Part shown: positions 26,538 to 33,969 of the stretch, piece by piece
How positions within the stretch are numbered: position 1 is the stretch's first letter
Layout of the letters: each line of letters opens with the position of its first letter
Origin: JASLDZ01 sp038226305
Lineage (GTDB): Bacteria > Pseudomonadota > Alphaproteobacteria > Caulobacterales > Caulobacteraceae
NCBI GenBank assembly: GCA_038226305.1
Contig: JBBRQN010000001.1
Span: 62,001 to 126,000, forward strand
Direction: 5' to 3'
Length of the DNA: 64,000 bases
Notes under the pieces: model-generated
Told to the model about the DNA's origin: nothing
The model's database searches: none
Seen by the model: the letters and a program-made list of their open reading frames with translations, nothing else
Program-made: the position numbers and the translations under genes

Positions 26538-27827
26538 ATGCGCCGCTTCGATACCGCCGACGCGGGGTTCGACCTCGCCTTCACCGCTTTCCTGGATGAG
26601 CGCCGGGGTTCCCCCGCCGATGTGGACGCTGCCGCCGCCGCCATCATCGACGAGGTGCGCAAGGGCGGCGTGCAGGCGCTGATCGACCTCACGAAGCGGT
26701 TCGATCGGGTGGAGCTGACGCCAGAGACCCTGCGCGTGACGCCGGAGGAGATCGAAGAGGGCGTTGCCGCTTGCCCGGCAGAGGTGCGCGAGGCCCTGGC
26801 CTTCGCCGCCGACCGCATCGCCCGCTATCACGAGCGCCAGCGCCCCGCCGACGCCCGCTTCACCGACGACGAAGGCGTGGAGATGGGCTGGCGGTGGACG
26901 CCCCTCGACTCCGTGGGCGTCTACGTGCCCGGCGGGCGGGCGGCCTATCCATCGAGCGTGTTGATGAACGCCGTACCCGCGCGCGTCGCCGGTGTGGGCC
27001 GGGTGGCGATGGTCACCCCCCCGGGCAAGCTCGAACCCGCCGTTCTGGCGGCTGCGCAGGTGGCGGGCGTGACCGAGATCTGGCGGGTAGGCGGTGCGCA
27101 GGCCTGCGCGGCGCTGGCCTATGGCGCCGGCCCGATCCGGCCGGTGGACAAGATCGTGGGCCCCGGCAACGCCTTCGTCGCCGCCGCCAAGCGCCGCCTC
27201 TACGGCGTGGTGGGCATCGATGCCCTGGCCGGGCCTTCCGAGATTTTGGTGGTGGCCGATGCCGACAACGACCCGACGTGGATCGCCGCCGACCTCCTTT
27301 CGCAGGCCGAACACGACCCCGACGCCCAGTCGGTGCTCATCACCGACGACACCGCTTTTGCCGACGCCGTGATGGCTGCGGTGGAAGCCATGCTCTCCAC
27401 CCTGCCCACCCAGGCGGTGGCCCGCACCTCGTGGGAGCGTCACGGGGCCGTGGTTCTGTGCCCGCTCGACGACTGCCCCGCCCTGGTGGATCGCCTGGCG
27501 CCGGAGCACGTGGAGTTCGCCGTGCGCGACCCCGCCGCCCTGGCCGACCGCGTACGCCACGCCGGGGCGATCTTCCTCGGCCGCTATACGCCGGAGGCCA
27601 TCGGCGACTACGTGGCCGGATCGAACCACGTGCTGCCCACCAGCCGTTCGGCGCGGTTCTCCTCGGGCCTGTCGATCTACGATTTCATCAAGCGCACCTC
27701 GATCCTGAACTGCAGCCAGGCCGCATTCGACCGGCTGGGGCCGCCCACCGTGACCCTGGCCGACGCCGAGGGCCTGCCCGCCCACGCCCGCTCGGCGGCG
27801 CTCCGGCTGGGGCAGGGGAGGGCCTGA
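26538..27827 (+). CDS. hisD: histidinol dehydrogenase
   Basis: Catalyses the last two oxidations of histidine synthesis, histidinol to histidine, with NAD and zinc. ATG 26538 gives 429 residues; the frame is open upstream but that is inside the DUF2948 gene. Motifs: VYVPGGRAAYPSSVLMNA, IVGPGNAFVAAAKR, LAGPSEILVVAD, SQAEHDPDAQ (zinc-binding Gln/His), APEHVEF with the catalytic Glu-His pair, and SNHVLPTSRSARFSSGLS. No other his gene is in the window. Confidence 0.96.
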   Translation: MRRFDTADAGFDLAFTAFLDERRGSPADVDAAAAAIIDEVRKGGVQALIDLTKRFDRVELTPETLRVTPEEIEEGVAACPAEVREALAFAADRIARYHERQRPADARFTDDEGVEMGWRWTPLDSVGVYVPGGRAAYPSSVLMNAVPARVAGVGRVAMVTPPGKLEPAVLAAAQVAGVTEIWRVGGAQACAALAYGAGPIRPVDKIVGPGNAFVAAAKRRLYGVVGIDALAGPSEILVVADADNDPTWIAADLLSQAEHDPDAQSVLITDDTAFADAVMAAVEAMLSTLPTQAVARTSWERHGAVVLCPLDDCPALVDRLAPEHVEFAVRDPAALADRVRHAGAIFLGRYTPEAIGDYVAGSNHVLPTSRSARFSSGLSIYDFIKRTSILNCSQAAFDRLGPPTVTLADAEGLPAHARSAALRLGQGRA

Positions 27828-27830
27828 GGC

Positions 27831-28295
27831 ATGGCCGAGCGTCGCCTTCGCTCCGTCCTGATCGATCCGGCCAGCCTCGCCGCCGTCTCCAGCGAGGCCG
27901 AGCACGAGCGCGAGGTGGCGATCTTCGACCTTCTGGAGGAGAACAGCTTCTCGCCCGTGGACGCGCCCGACGGGCCCTACGACCTGGCCCTGTCGCTGGT
28001 GGATGGCCGCCTGGCCTTCGATATAGGCGCGGAGGGCTTCCAGAAGCGGCACCTCCTGTCGATGTCGCCGCTCAGGGGCATCATCAAGGACTACTTCCTG
28101 GTCTGCGAGAGCTACTTCGATGCCATTCGCGGGGCCACCCACAGCCAGATCGAGGCGATGGATATGGGCCGCCGGGGCCTGCACAACGATGGCTCCGAAC
28201 GCCTGCGCGAACGCCTCGCGGGCAAGGTTGAGCTGGACCACGCCACCGCGCGCCGCCTGTTCACCCTGATCTGCGCCCTGCACGTTAGGGGCTGA
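27831..28295 (+). CDS. UPF0262 family protein
   Basis: The product is 154 residues, soluble. It shows the family pattern VLIDPASL, HEREVAIFDLLEENSF, LAFDIGAEGFQKRHLLSMSPLRGIIKDYF (in part) and RGLHNDGSERLRERL. UPF0262 proteins are confined mostly to alphaproteobacteria and have no known function. It starts 3 bases after hisD and is 11 bases before the phosphatase gene, so it is part of the hisD-infA array. Confidence 0.88.
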   Translation: MAERRLRSVLIDPASLAAVSSEAEHEREVAIFDLLEENSFSPVDAPDGPYDLALSLVDGRLAFDIGAEGFQKRHLLSMSPLRGIIKDYFLVCESYFDAIRGATHSQIEAMDMGRRGLHNDGSERLRERLAGKVELDHATARRLFTLICALHVRG

Positions 28296-28306
28296 GAGGC
28301 GCGCCC

Positions 28307-28750
28307 GTGTCGCTGCCGGGGGCGGTGCTCTTCGCCTGCACGCAGAACCGGGTGCGCAGCCCCCTGGCCGCCGCCCTCCTGCGCCTCCGCCACGGCCGGG
28401 AGATCTTCGTCGACAGCTGCGGCCTGAAGCCCGCCGATGAGGTCGACACCTTCTCCGCCGTGGTCGCCGACGAGCTGGGGGCCGACCTGTCGCACCACCG
28501 CCCCAAGGGGTTCGACGCTCTGGAGGACGGCTCCTTCGACCTCATCATCTCCCTCTCGCCGGAGGCCCACCACAAGGCGCTGGAGTTCGCCCGGCACATG
28601 GCCTGCGACGTGGTCTACTGGCCGACCTTCGATCCCACCCTGGCCGAGGGCTCTCGCGAGCAGCGGCTGGACGCCTACCGGGCGGTGCGCGACGGCCTCG
28701 TTCAGCGAATCGACGCCCAATTCGGCCGGGCGTCGACGTTCGGGGGGTGA
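28307..28750 (+). CDS. low-molecular-weight protein-tyrosine-phosphatase-like protein
   Basis: The product is 147 residues with a GTG start. The signature loop is LFACTQNRVRSPLAAALL: Cys 11 and Arg 17 form CX5R, the catalytic loop of LMW phosphatases and the related arsenate reductases. The usual C-terminal DP pair of LMW-PTPs is represented by YWPTFDPT near residue 107. The target is unknown. It lies between UPF0262 and infA, a conserved neighbourhood in alphaproteobacteria. An arsenate-reductase role is unlikely, because the extra redox cysteines are missing. Confidence 0.85.
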   Translation: MSLPGAVLFACTQNRVRSPLAAALLRLRHGREIFVDSCGLKPADEVDTFSAVVADELGADLSHHRPKGFDALEDGSFDLIISLSPEAHHKALEFARHMACDVVYWPTFDPTLAEGSREQRLDAYRAVRDGLVQRIDAQFGRASTFGG

Positions 28751-28862
28751 TCCATGTATAGGCGACGGACCTGGGAGCGGGGAGGGCGGTGATTCCGGCC
28801 TCGACCCCCCGTCCGGCTATGCGCTTGCGGCCCCGCCGCAGCGTCGCCACTTGAGAGACCGC

Positions 28863-29081
28863 ATGGCTAAAGAAGAACTCCTCGAATTCCCCGGCACCGT
28901 TTCGGAGCTGCTGCCCAACGCGACCTTCCGCGTGGAGCTCGAGAACAAGCACGAGATCATCGCCCACACCGCCGGCAAGATGCGCAAGAACCGCATCCGC
29001 GTGCTGGCGGGCGACAAGGTGCTGGTGGAGATGACCCCCTACGACCTCACTAAGGGCCGCATCACCTACCGCTTCAAGTAG
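28863..29081 (+). CDS. infA: translation initiation factor IF-1
   Basis: The product is 72 residues, the exact usual size. The sequence MAKEELLEFPGTVSEL, the OB-fold strand NATFRVELENKHEIIAHTAGKMRKNRIRV (in part) and the end TKGRITYRFK are diagnostic. The protein binds the ribosomal A site with IF-2 and IF-3. A 112-base gap before it, the longest in this stretch, probably holds a separate promoter. maf follows after 7 bases. Confidence 0.97.
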   Translation: MAKEELLEFPGTVSELLPNATFRVELENKHEIIAHTAGKMRKNRIRVLAGDKVLVEMTPYDLTKGRITYRFK

Positions 29082-29088
29082 CATCAAG

Positions 29089-29697
29089 ATGCCCGAGCGG
29101 GACGCGCCCCCGGGGCGATCATCCCTGGTCCTCGCCAGCGCCAGCCCGCGGCGCCGGGAGCTTCTGGCGCAGATCGGGCTCCACCCCGACCTCATCGATC
29201 CCCCCGACATCGACGAGACGCCCCTGCGCGACGAGACCCCGCGCCGCATGGTTCTGCGCCTGGCCCTCGCCAAGGCTGCAGCCGTGGCCGCACGCCACCC
29301 GGGCGCCTTCGTGCTCGCTGCCGACACGACGGTGGGGGTGGGCCGCCGCATCCTGAACAAGCCCGCCGACGAGGACGAGGCGCGGCGCGTGCTGACGCTG
29401 CTCTCCGGCCGGGCGCACCGGGTTTACACAGGCGTGGCCGTGGCGGCCCCCGACGGCCGCAGCGCCTCCCGCCTCAGCGAGACGGCCGTGAAGTTCAAGC
29501 GCCTCTCCGCGGCCGAACTCGACGCCTACGTGGCGGGCGGCGAGTGGCGCGACGCCGCGGGCGGCTACAAGGTGCACCAGAGCGCCGGCGCCTTCGTGAT
29601 GACCCTGCAGGGCTCCTTCACAGGCGTTGTCGGCCTGCCGCTTTACGAGACCAGTGCCCTGCTGGAGGGGCTGGGGTTTCGCCCCGGCGCGATCTGA
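29089..29697 (+). CDS. maf: Maf-like nucleoside triphosphate pyrophosphatase
   Basis: Maf proteins hydrolyse noncanonical or canonical pyrimidine nucleoside triphosphates. The product is 202 residues. LASASPRRRELLAQIG is the N-terminal substrate-binding motif, ADTTVGVGRRILNKP holds the catalytic Asp, and GSFTGVVGLPLYET the C-terminal motif. The usual GGYxIQG appears as GGYKVHQ, with Gln shifted by one position, a possible sign of altered substrate use. It lies between infA and rng, a typical alphaproteobacterial order. Confidence 0.92.
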   Translation: MPERDAPPGRSSLVLASASPRRRELLAQIGLHPDLIDPPDIDETPLRDETPRRMVLRLALAKAAAVAARHPGAFVLAADTTVGVGRRILNKPADEDEARRVLTLLSGRAHRVYTGVAVAAPDGRSASRLSETAVKFKRLSAAELDAYVAGGEWRDAAGGYKVHQSAGAFVMTLQGSFTGVVGLPLYETSALLEGLGFRPGAI

Positions 29698-29701
29698 CGC
29701 G

Positions 29702-30760
29702 GTGGCGATTCGCAGGCTCCTTCTTGACGCAGGCTTCGGCGAGGACCGGGGCGTGGTGCTGCTCGACGGGCGGCCGGAACGCCTGCTCCTCGAACGTTAC
29801 GACCCGGCCTGCGGTGGACCCGAAGCCGCATGGCTACACGGAGAGGGGCTGGTGGCCCGCGTCGCCCGCATCGAGCGGGGCCTGGGCATGGCGTTCCTTA
29901 CCTGCGGAGCCGAACTGCCCGAGCTGACCGCCTCATCGACCGGGCTGGTCGAGGGCGCGGTGGTGCTGGCGCGGGTCACGGGACCGGCGCGGGCCGGCAA
30001 GCTCGCCACCGCCCGCATCGAGCCGCAGGCCGCGACGGCGGGCGGCGACACCGGGCTCGGCCGCCAGCACCCCCGGCCCGCCCTGCCGGAACGCCTGCAG
30101 GCCTTCGCCCCCGGTGCCCGCATCGAGCGCGGCGCGGTGGCCCGGCAGGCGGCCGATCTGGCGCAGGATCAGGCGCTGGCCGTCGAACATCCCCTGCCGG
30201 GGGGCGCGCGCCTCTCCTTCGAGCCCACCCGCGCCCTGATCGCCGTGGACGTGGACGTGGGCCCCGCCGCCGGCCAGGACGCCAAGCAGGCCCGCCGCGC
30301 CGCCAACGTCTCCGCCCTGCGCGAGACGGCGCGTCTCCTGCGGCTCAAGGGGCTGGGCGGTCTCGTTGTGATCGACCTCGCTGGCAAGGGCCACGACGGA
30401 CCGGCCCTGGCGCGCATCGCCCGGGAGGCCTTCGCCCCCGACGACCCGGGCGTCGCGCTGGGAGCCATCTCGCGGTTCGGGCTTCTGGAGCTGCAGCTGC
30501 CCTGGCGAGACACCCCGCTGGCCGAGCGCCTCTGCGGGCTGGACGGCCGCCCCACGCCCCAGACCTTCGCCCTGGCTCTCCTGCGGCGGATCGAGGCCGA
30601 CGTGGGCCCGGGCGGTCGGGTTCGCGCCCGGTGCGGCCGGGCCGTCGCCGAGGCCGCCCAGGCTCTGGCCCCGCGCCTGGCCGAGCGAATCGGCCACCGC
30701 TTCAGTATCGCCATCGACCCAGAGCTGGCCCCCGGCGCCTGGAGGATCGACCCCGCATGA
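29702..30760 (+). CDS. rng: ribonuclease E/G family protein (short form)
   Basis: An endoribonuclease of rRNA and mRNA processing. GTG 29702, four bases after maf, gives 352 residues, much shorter than E. coli RNase G (489). The catalytic core is present: the metal-binding Asp in LIAVDVDVG and the second in LGGLVVIDLAGKG, followed by SRFGLLELQLPW. The S1 RNA-binding segment is reduced, and the zinc-link CPxC that joins subunits is absent. This compact form is common in alphaproteobacteria next to yacG. Activity is inferred. Confidence 0.85.
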   Translation: MAIRRLLLDAGFGEDRGVVLLDGRPERLLLERYDPACGGPEAAWLHGEGLVARVARIERGLGMAFLTCGAELPELTASSTGLVEGAVVLARVTGPARAGKLATARIEPQAATAGGDTGLGRQHPRPALPERLQAFAPGARIERGAVARQAADLAQDQALAVEHPLPGGARLSFEPTRALIAVDVDVGPAAGQDAKQARRAANVSALRETARLLRLKGLGGLVVIDLAGKGHDGPALARIAREAFAPDDPGVALGAISRFGLLELQLPWRDTPLAERLCGLDGRPTPQTFALALLRRIEADVGPGGRVRARCGRAVAEAAQALAPRLAERIGHRFSIAIDPELAPGAWRIDPA

Positions 30761-30951
30761 CCGCCAGCCCCGCCGCATCCAACCCTGGCCGACGCTGCCC
30801 CGTGTGCTCGCGCCCGGTGGAGGGGCCCGACCACGCCCCATTCTGTTCCCGCCGCTGTGCCGACGTGGATTTGCAGCGCTGGTTCTCAGGTCGTTACGTG
30901 GTGCCGGGCGACGGCGAGGCAATCCGCAGCGACGAAGAGGGCGAAGAGTGA
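30757..30951 (+). CDS. yacG: DNA gyrase inhibitor / zinc-binding protein YacG
   Basis: The product is 64 residues. The zinc finger has CPVCSRPVEG and FCSRRCADVDLQRW, four cysteines in the YacG arrangement. E. coli YacG binds gyrase and blocks its activity. The ATG overlaps the rng stop as ATGA. The acidic tail (SDEEGEE) is usual in this family. It is the last gene of the array that starts with murA. Confidence 0.93.
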   Translation: MTASPAASNPGRRCPVCSRPVEGPDHAPFCSRRCADVDLQRWFSGRYVVPGDGEAIRSDEEGEE

Positions 30952-31052
30952 GCCCCAGACCTCTCGCCTCGGCTGGACAGGGTTCGCGGCCGCCCTTATA
31001 GACCCGCCTCCCGCCCCGGCGTGCCATGCGCGCCCAACTGCAAGGGCGGCGG

Positions 31053-31128
31053 GCCCGGGTAGCTCAGTTGGTAGAGCAGCGGATTGAAAATCCGCGTGTC
31101 GGTGGTTCGAATCCGCCCCCGGGCACCA
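31053..31128 (+). tRNA. tRNA-Phe (anticodon GAA)
   Basis: The acceptor GCCCGGG pairs with CCCGGGC. The D arm is GCTCAGTTGGTAGAGC. The anticodon loop TTGAAAA in stem GCGGA/TCCGC gives GAA. The T arm is GGTTCGAATCC. CCA is encoded. Confidence 0.97.
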
Positions 31129-31542
31129 CTTCGTCAGATCATGACGGCGCTCAGATGTGCCTCCGCAATGGCCATGATTGTCGTGTTCCTGTCGTCAACT
31201 GCACATGCGCTCGCCTGTGAGGCGAGCTTGACCGCTCCGGACCGGGCGCGACGAGTTTTCTCCTTGACGGTCCAGGAACGCTTGGCCAAAGGTCGGGGGC
31301 CGGAAGTTATGAACTTGCGGTAAGACTTTCGTCGCTTAGCGGCGCAGGTCGGGTGCGATCCGGTTCCGGTCGCGCAGGACGAGCCTCGGCTCGGCAGGCG
31401 CGGGACGCGAGGCGGTCGCAGCGAAGCGGGTCCGGAGCGTCTCCTCGGAGCGAGCCGGGCACGGTCTATTAGTAGGGTAGAGACGCTTCCGCGCGACGAC
31501 CCATCGGTCCAACGTGACAGACTGACCAGGAACTGGCCCACG
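31129..31542 (+). other. 414-base region without a firm gene, upstream of exbB
   Basis: A 60-codon open frame at 31141-31323 starts MTALRCASAMAMIVVFLSS and looks like a signal peptide, but it has no ribosome-binding site and begins 13 bases from tRNA-Phe; I do not call it a gene. The second half (31324-31480) is GC-rich with several short self-complementary runs. An AT-richer island, GGTCTATTAGTAGGGTAGAG at about 31465-31484, could hold the -10 region of the exbB promoter, and AGGA before the ATG is the ribosome-binding site. Confidence 0.4.
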
Positions 31543-32433
31543 ATGCTGGAAACGAAAAGAACCACCCCCATTCTCGCGGCTCTCGGCGCTCTAGCGCTGC
31601 TGACCGCCGGTGCGCCTGCGCTTGCGCAGACACCCGCCGCGGCGCCTGCGACGGCGACCGATACGGCGAGCACCACGACCACCAACACCACGACGACGGC
31701 GACCCCGGCCGCTGCGGCTCCTGAAGCCGACGCGCCGTCCAAGTCGGGCAAGATCACTCCGGTGACCATGTTCATCGACGCGACGCCTGTCGTGAAGACG
31801 GTGATGATCGGGCTTCTGCTCGCTTCGATCTTCACGTGGACCACGCTGATCATCAAGATCTTCGAATTCAACGCGCTGAACCGCTCTTCCAACAAGTATC
31901 TGGAAGCCTTCCGCGGGGCTCGCTCCATCGCCGACATCAACCGCATCTCCACTGCGGAAGAGTTCGAAGGCAACCCGATGGCCGACATGGCCGCGGCGGC
32001 TTCGGGCGAGGTCGAACTGTCCCGGCAGGCTGGCCTGGCGGTATCGGGCGACCACCGCGACTCCACGCTGATGCGCGCCTCCTCCGCGGTGAACGCCGTG
32101 CAGGCTGGTCTGGGCAAGCGTCTGTCGGGTGGCATGCAGCTCCTGGCCTCCGTGGGTTCGTCGGGTCCGTTCATCGGCCTCTTCGGCACCGTTTACGGCA
32201 TCATGAACTCGTTCATCGGCATCGCGAACACCAACACGACCAACCTCGCCGTCGTGGCGCCCGGCATCGCCGAAGCGCTCCTGGCCACGGGTATCGGCCT
32301 CTTCGCCGCCATCCCCTCGGTCATCTTCTACAACTACTTCCAGACGCGCATCTCCGCCTACGGAACGCGGACGGAAGGGTTTGTTGCCGAGTTGATGAAC
32401 GCCATCTCCCGCCAGCTCGACAAGGGAGCGTAA
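31543..32433 (+). CDS. exbB: ExbB-type (MotA/TolQ/ExbB) proton channel protein
   Basis: With ExbD it forms the inner-membrane proton channel that energises TonB. The product is 296 residues. It has a signal-peptide-like N-terminus (residues 1-29, ending ALAQ), then a Thr/Ala-rich periplasmic stretch, then membrane helix 1 (TVMIGLLLASIFTWTTLII). Helices 2 and 3 are in GMQLLASVGSSGPFIGLFGTVYGIM and VAPGIAEALLATGIGLFAAIPSVIFYN (in part), the most conserved part of the family. The N-terminal extension is typical of alphaproteobacterial ExbB. It is followed by exbD after 6 bases. Confidence 0.93.
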   Translation: MLETKRTTPILAALGALALLTAGAPALAQTPAAAPATATDTASTTTTNTTTTATPAAAAPEADAPSKSGKITPVTMFIDATPVVKTVMIGLLLASIFTWTTLIIKIFEFNALNRSSNKYLEAFRGARSIADINRISTAEEFEGNPMADMAAAASGEVELSRQAGLAVSGDHRDSTLMRASSAVNAVQAGLGKRLSGGMQLLASVGSSGPFIGLFGTVYGIMNSFIGIANTNTTNLAVVAPGIAEALLATGIGLFAAIPSVIFYNYFQTRISAYGTRTEGFVAELMNAISRQLDKGA

Positions 32434-32439
32434 GCCCCC

Positions 32440-32880
32440 ATGGCCGCCAAACTCGCAGGGCCGGGCGGCGGCGGGAGGTTTCACGTCGAGGCCAACAGCG
32501 AGATCAACGTCACCCCCTTCGTGGATGTGATGCTGGTTCTCCTGATCATCTTCATGGTGGCGGCACCGCTTGCCACCGTGTCGGTGAAGGTCGACTTGCC
32601 GACGGCGGAAGCTCCGCCGTCGCCAAACCCGCCCAAGCCGGTCTACATCTCGATTAAGAAAGACGGCTCCAAGTACATCGGTGACTTCCCGACCCAGACG
32701 GATGCTCTGGGTGAAGACCTCAAGAAGCTGGTCGGCAAACGGGATCCCACCAAGGAGCGCATCTTCATTCGCGCCGACATGGACACCCAGTACGGTGACT
32801 TTCTCGACGTGATGAACAAGCTCCAGGATAACGGGTTCTACAGCGTCGCCCTCGTCGGCGAAGATCACAGCAAGAAGTAG
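32440..32880 (+). CDS. exbD: ExbD-type biopolymer transport protein
   Basis: The product is 146 residues: a short cytoplasmic N-terminus, one membrane helix (VTPFVDVMLVLLIIFMVAAP) with the proton-carrying Asp at residue 29, and a periplasmic domain containing VYISIKKDGSKYIGD and RIFIRADMDTQYGDFLDVMNKLQ (in part). This matches ExbD/TolR. Its neighbours, exbB and a TonB protein, make ExbD rather than TolR the right name. It lies 6 bases from exbB and 15 from tonB in one operon. Confidence 0.94.
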   Translation: MAAKLAGPGGGGRFHVEANSEINVTPFVDVMLVLLIIFMVAAPLATVSVKVDLPTAEAPPSPNPPKPVYISIKKDGSKYIGDFPTQTDALGEDLKKLVGKRDPTKERIFIRADMDTQYGDFLDVMNKLQDNGFYSVALVGEDHSKK

Positions 32881-32895
32881 GGAGGAGAGCCGCTT

Positions 32896-33618
32896 ATGTC
32901 CGTTCAGACTCCCGAGCATCACTACGATCCGCTCACCGACGAAGGCCGTACGCGGCGCAAGAAGGGTGGCCTCAACGGGGTCACCATCGGGATCATCATC
33001 TCGGCGATCTTCCATGCTGGCCTCTTCTACTATCTGTGGAAGTCCAAGTTCTCCCCGCACTACATCGTGCAGGAAGATTCGGCGGTTCAGGTGGATATCG
33101 CCAAGCTGCCCCCGCCTCCGCCGCCTCCGCCCCCGCCTCCGCCGCCTCCGAACACCAAGGCCCCGCCGCCTCTGGCTCCTCACCTGACGCCGCCTCCGCC
33201 GGTGGGCATCTCGGTGCCGCCGCTGCCGCTGCCTCCGGTGCCGGCGCCGCAGCGTCAGTCGGAAGCCCCGCCGGCACCGGTGGTTTCGCCTCCGGTTCCC
33301 CCGGCTCCGCCGTCGGCGCCGCCGGTGGTCACCAACGTGCAGTGGGAGCGCCGCCCGGGTCCGGACGAGTTCTCGCAGTATTTCCCGGATCGCGCAGCGC
33401 GGGTCGGCAAGGGTGGTTCCACCCGGATGACCTGCACCGTGACGGTTCGTGGCACGCTCACATCCTGCCAGATCACTTCGGAAGATCCGGCAGACTACGA
33501 GTTCGGCACTGCGGCTGTGAAGATCTCCAAGTTCTTCAAGATGAAGCCGCAGCTGGTGGACGGAAAGCCTTCGGAAGCGACGATCAGCATCCCGATCCGC
33601 TGGACGCCGCCGACCTAG
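32896..33618 (+). CDS. tonB: energy transducer TonB
   Basis: The product is 240 residues. A cytoplasmic N-terminus is followed by one membrane helix (VTIGIIISAIFHAGLFYYLW) that includes the His needed to contact ExbB-ExbD. Next is a periplasm-spanning proline-rich arm that begins with 14 consecutive prolines, encoded by a near-perfect repeat of CCGCCTCCG. The C-terminal TonB domain (about 155-240) has GGSTRMTCTVTVRGTL and ISIPIRWTPPT, and two cysteines (MTCTV, TSCQI). It energises TonB-dependent receptors such as the one at the left edge. Confidence 0.92.
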   Translation: MSVQTPEHHYDPLTDEGRTRRKKGGLNGVTIGIIISAIFHAGLFYYLWKSKFSPHYIVQEDSAVQVDIAKLPPPPPPPPPPPPPPNTKAPPPLAPHLTPPPPVGISVPPLPLPPVPAPQRQSEAPPAPVVSPPVPPAPPSAPPVVTNVQWERRPGPDEFSQYFPDRAARVGKGGSTRMTCTVTVRGTLTSCQITSEDPADYEFGTAAVKISKFFKMKPQLVDGKPSEATISIPIRWTPPT

Positions 33619-33650
33619 GTGTGCTCGCCAACGCGCTGACATACCTGCGA

Positions 33651-33684
33651 GAGGGCCGTTCCGGGCAGTCGGGGCGGCCCTCTT
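33651..33684 (+). terminator. terminator after exbB-exbD-tonB
   Basis: The inverted repeat GAGGGCCG/CGGCCCTC with a 16-base loop is followed by TTG. The stem is 8 bp and perfect, but the T tract is short. The position, 32 bases after the tonB stop and before tRNA-His, fits. Confidence 0.6.
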
Positions 33685-33762
33685 GATTCCGGTAACCCCC
33701 TTGTTCGCGCCACTTGCCCGCTCCCGGTTGCCCCACTAGAAGTCTCGCTCGCCCGCGGACGG

Positions 33763-33839
33763 GCCGCCTTAGCTCAGTTGGTTAGAGCGCCGGTTTGTGG
33801 AACCGGAGGTCCTCAGTTCAAGCCTGAGAGGCGGTACCA
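33763..33839 (+). tRNA. tRNA-His (anticodon GTG), apparently without G-1
   Basis: The anticodon loop TTGTGGA in stem CCGGT/ACCGG gives GUG. The acceptor GCCGCCT pairs with AGGCGGT, so the first pair is G1-U72. The discriminator is A73, followed by encoded CCA. Canonical bacterial tRNA-His has an extra G-1 opposite C73; here there is no C73. Loss of G-1 with G1-U72 and A73 is a known feature of a large group of alphaproteobacteria, which helps place the organism. Confidence 0.96.
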
Positions 33840-33969
33840 CGGCCCTGATGCGAGCCTTTCCCTCGCCACCTCTGCTTCGGGCGGTTTCGCGCCGCAGGCG
33901 CCCGGCTGAGAGCCTCCGGGAGACCGCCGGTCCGCGATTCGGAGCCCCGCTGATATCGCTGAGCCAGAC

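Noticed and set aside
26196..28283. A 695-codon frame antisense to DUF2948, hisD and UPF0262
   Set aside because: It covers three recognised genes on the other strand and shows no motif.
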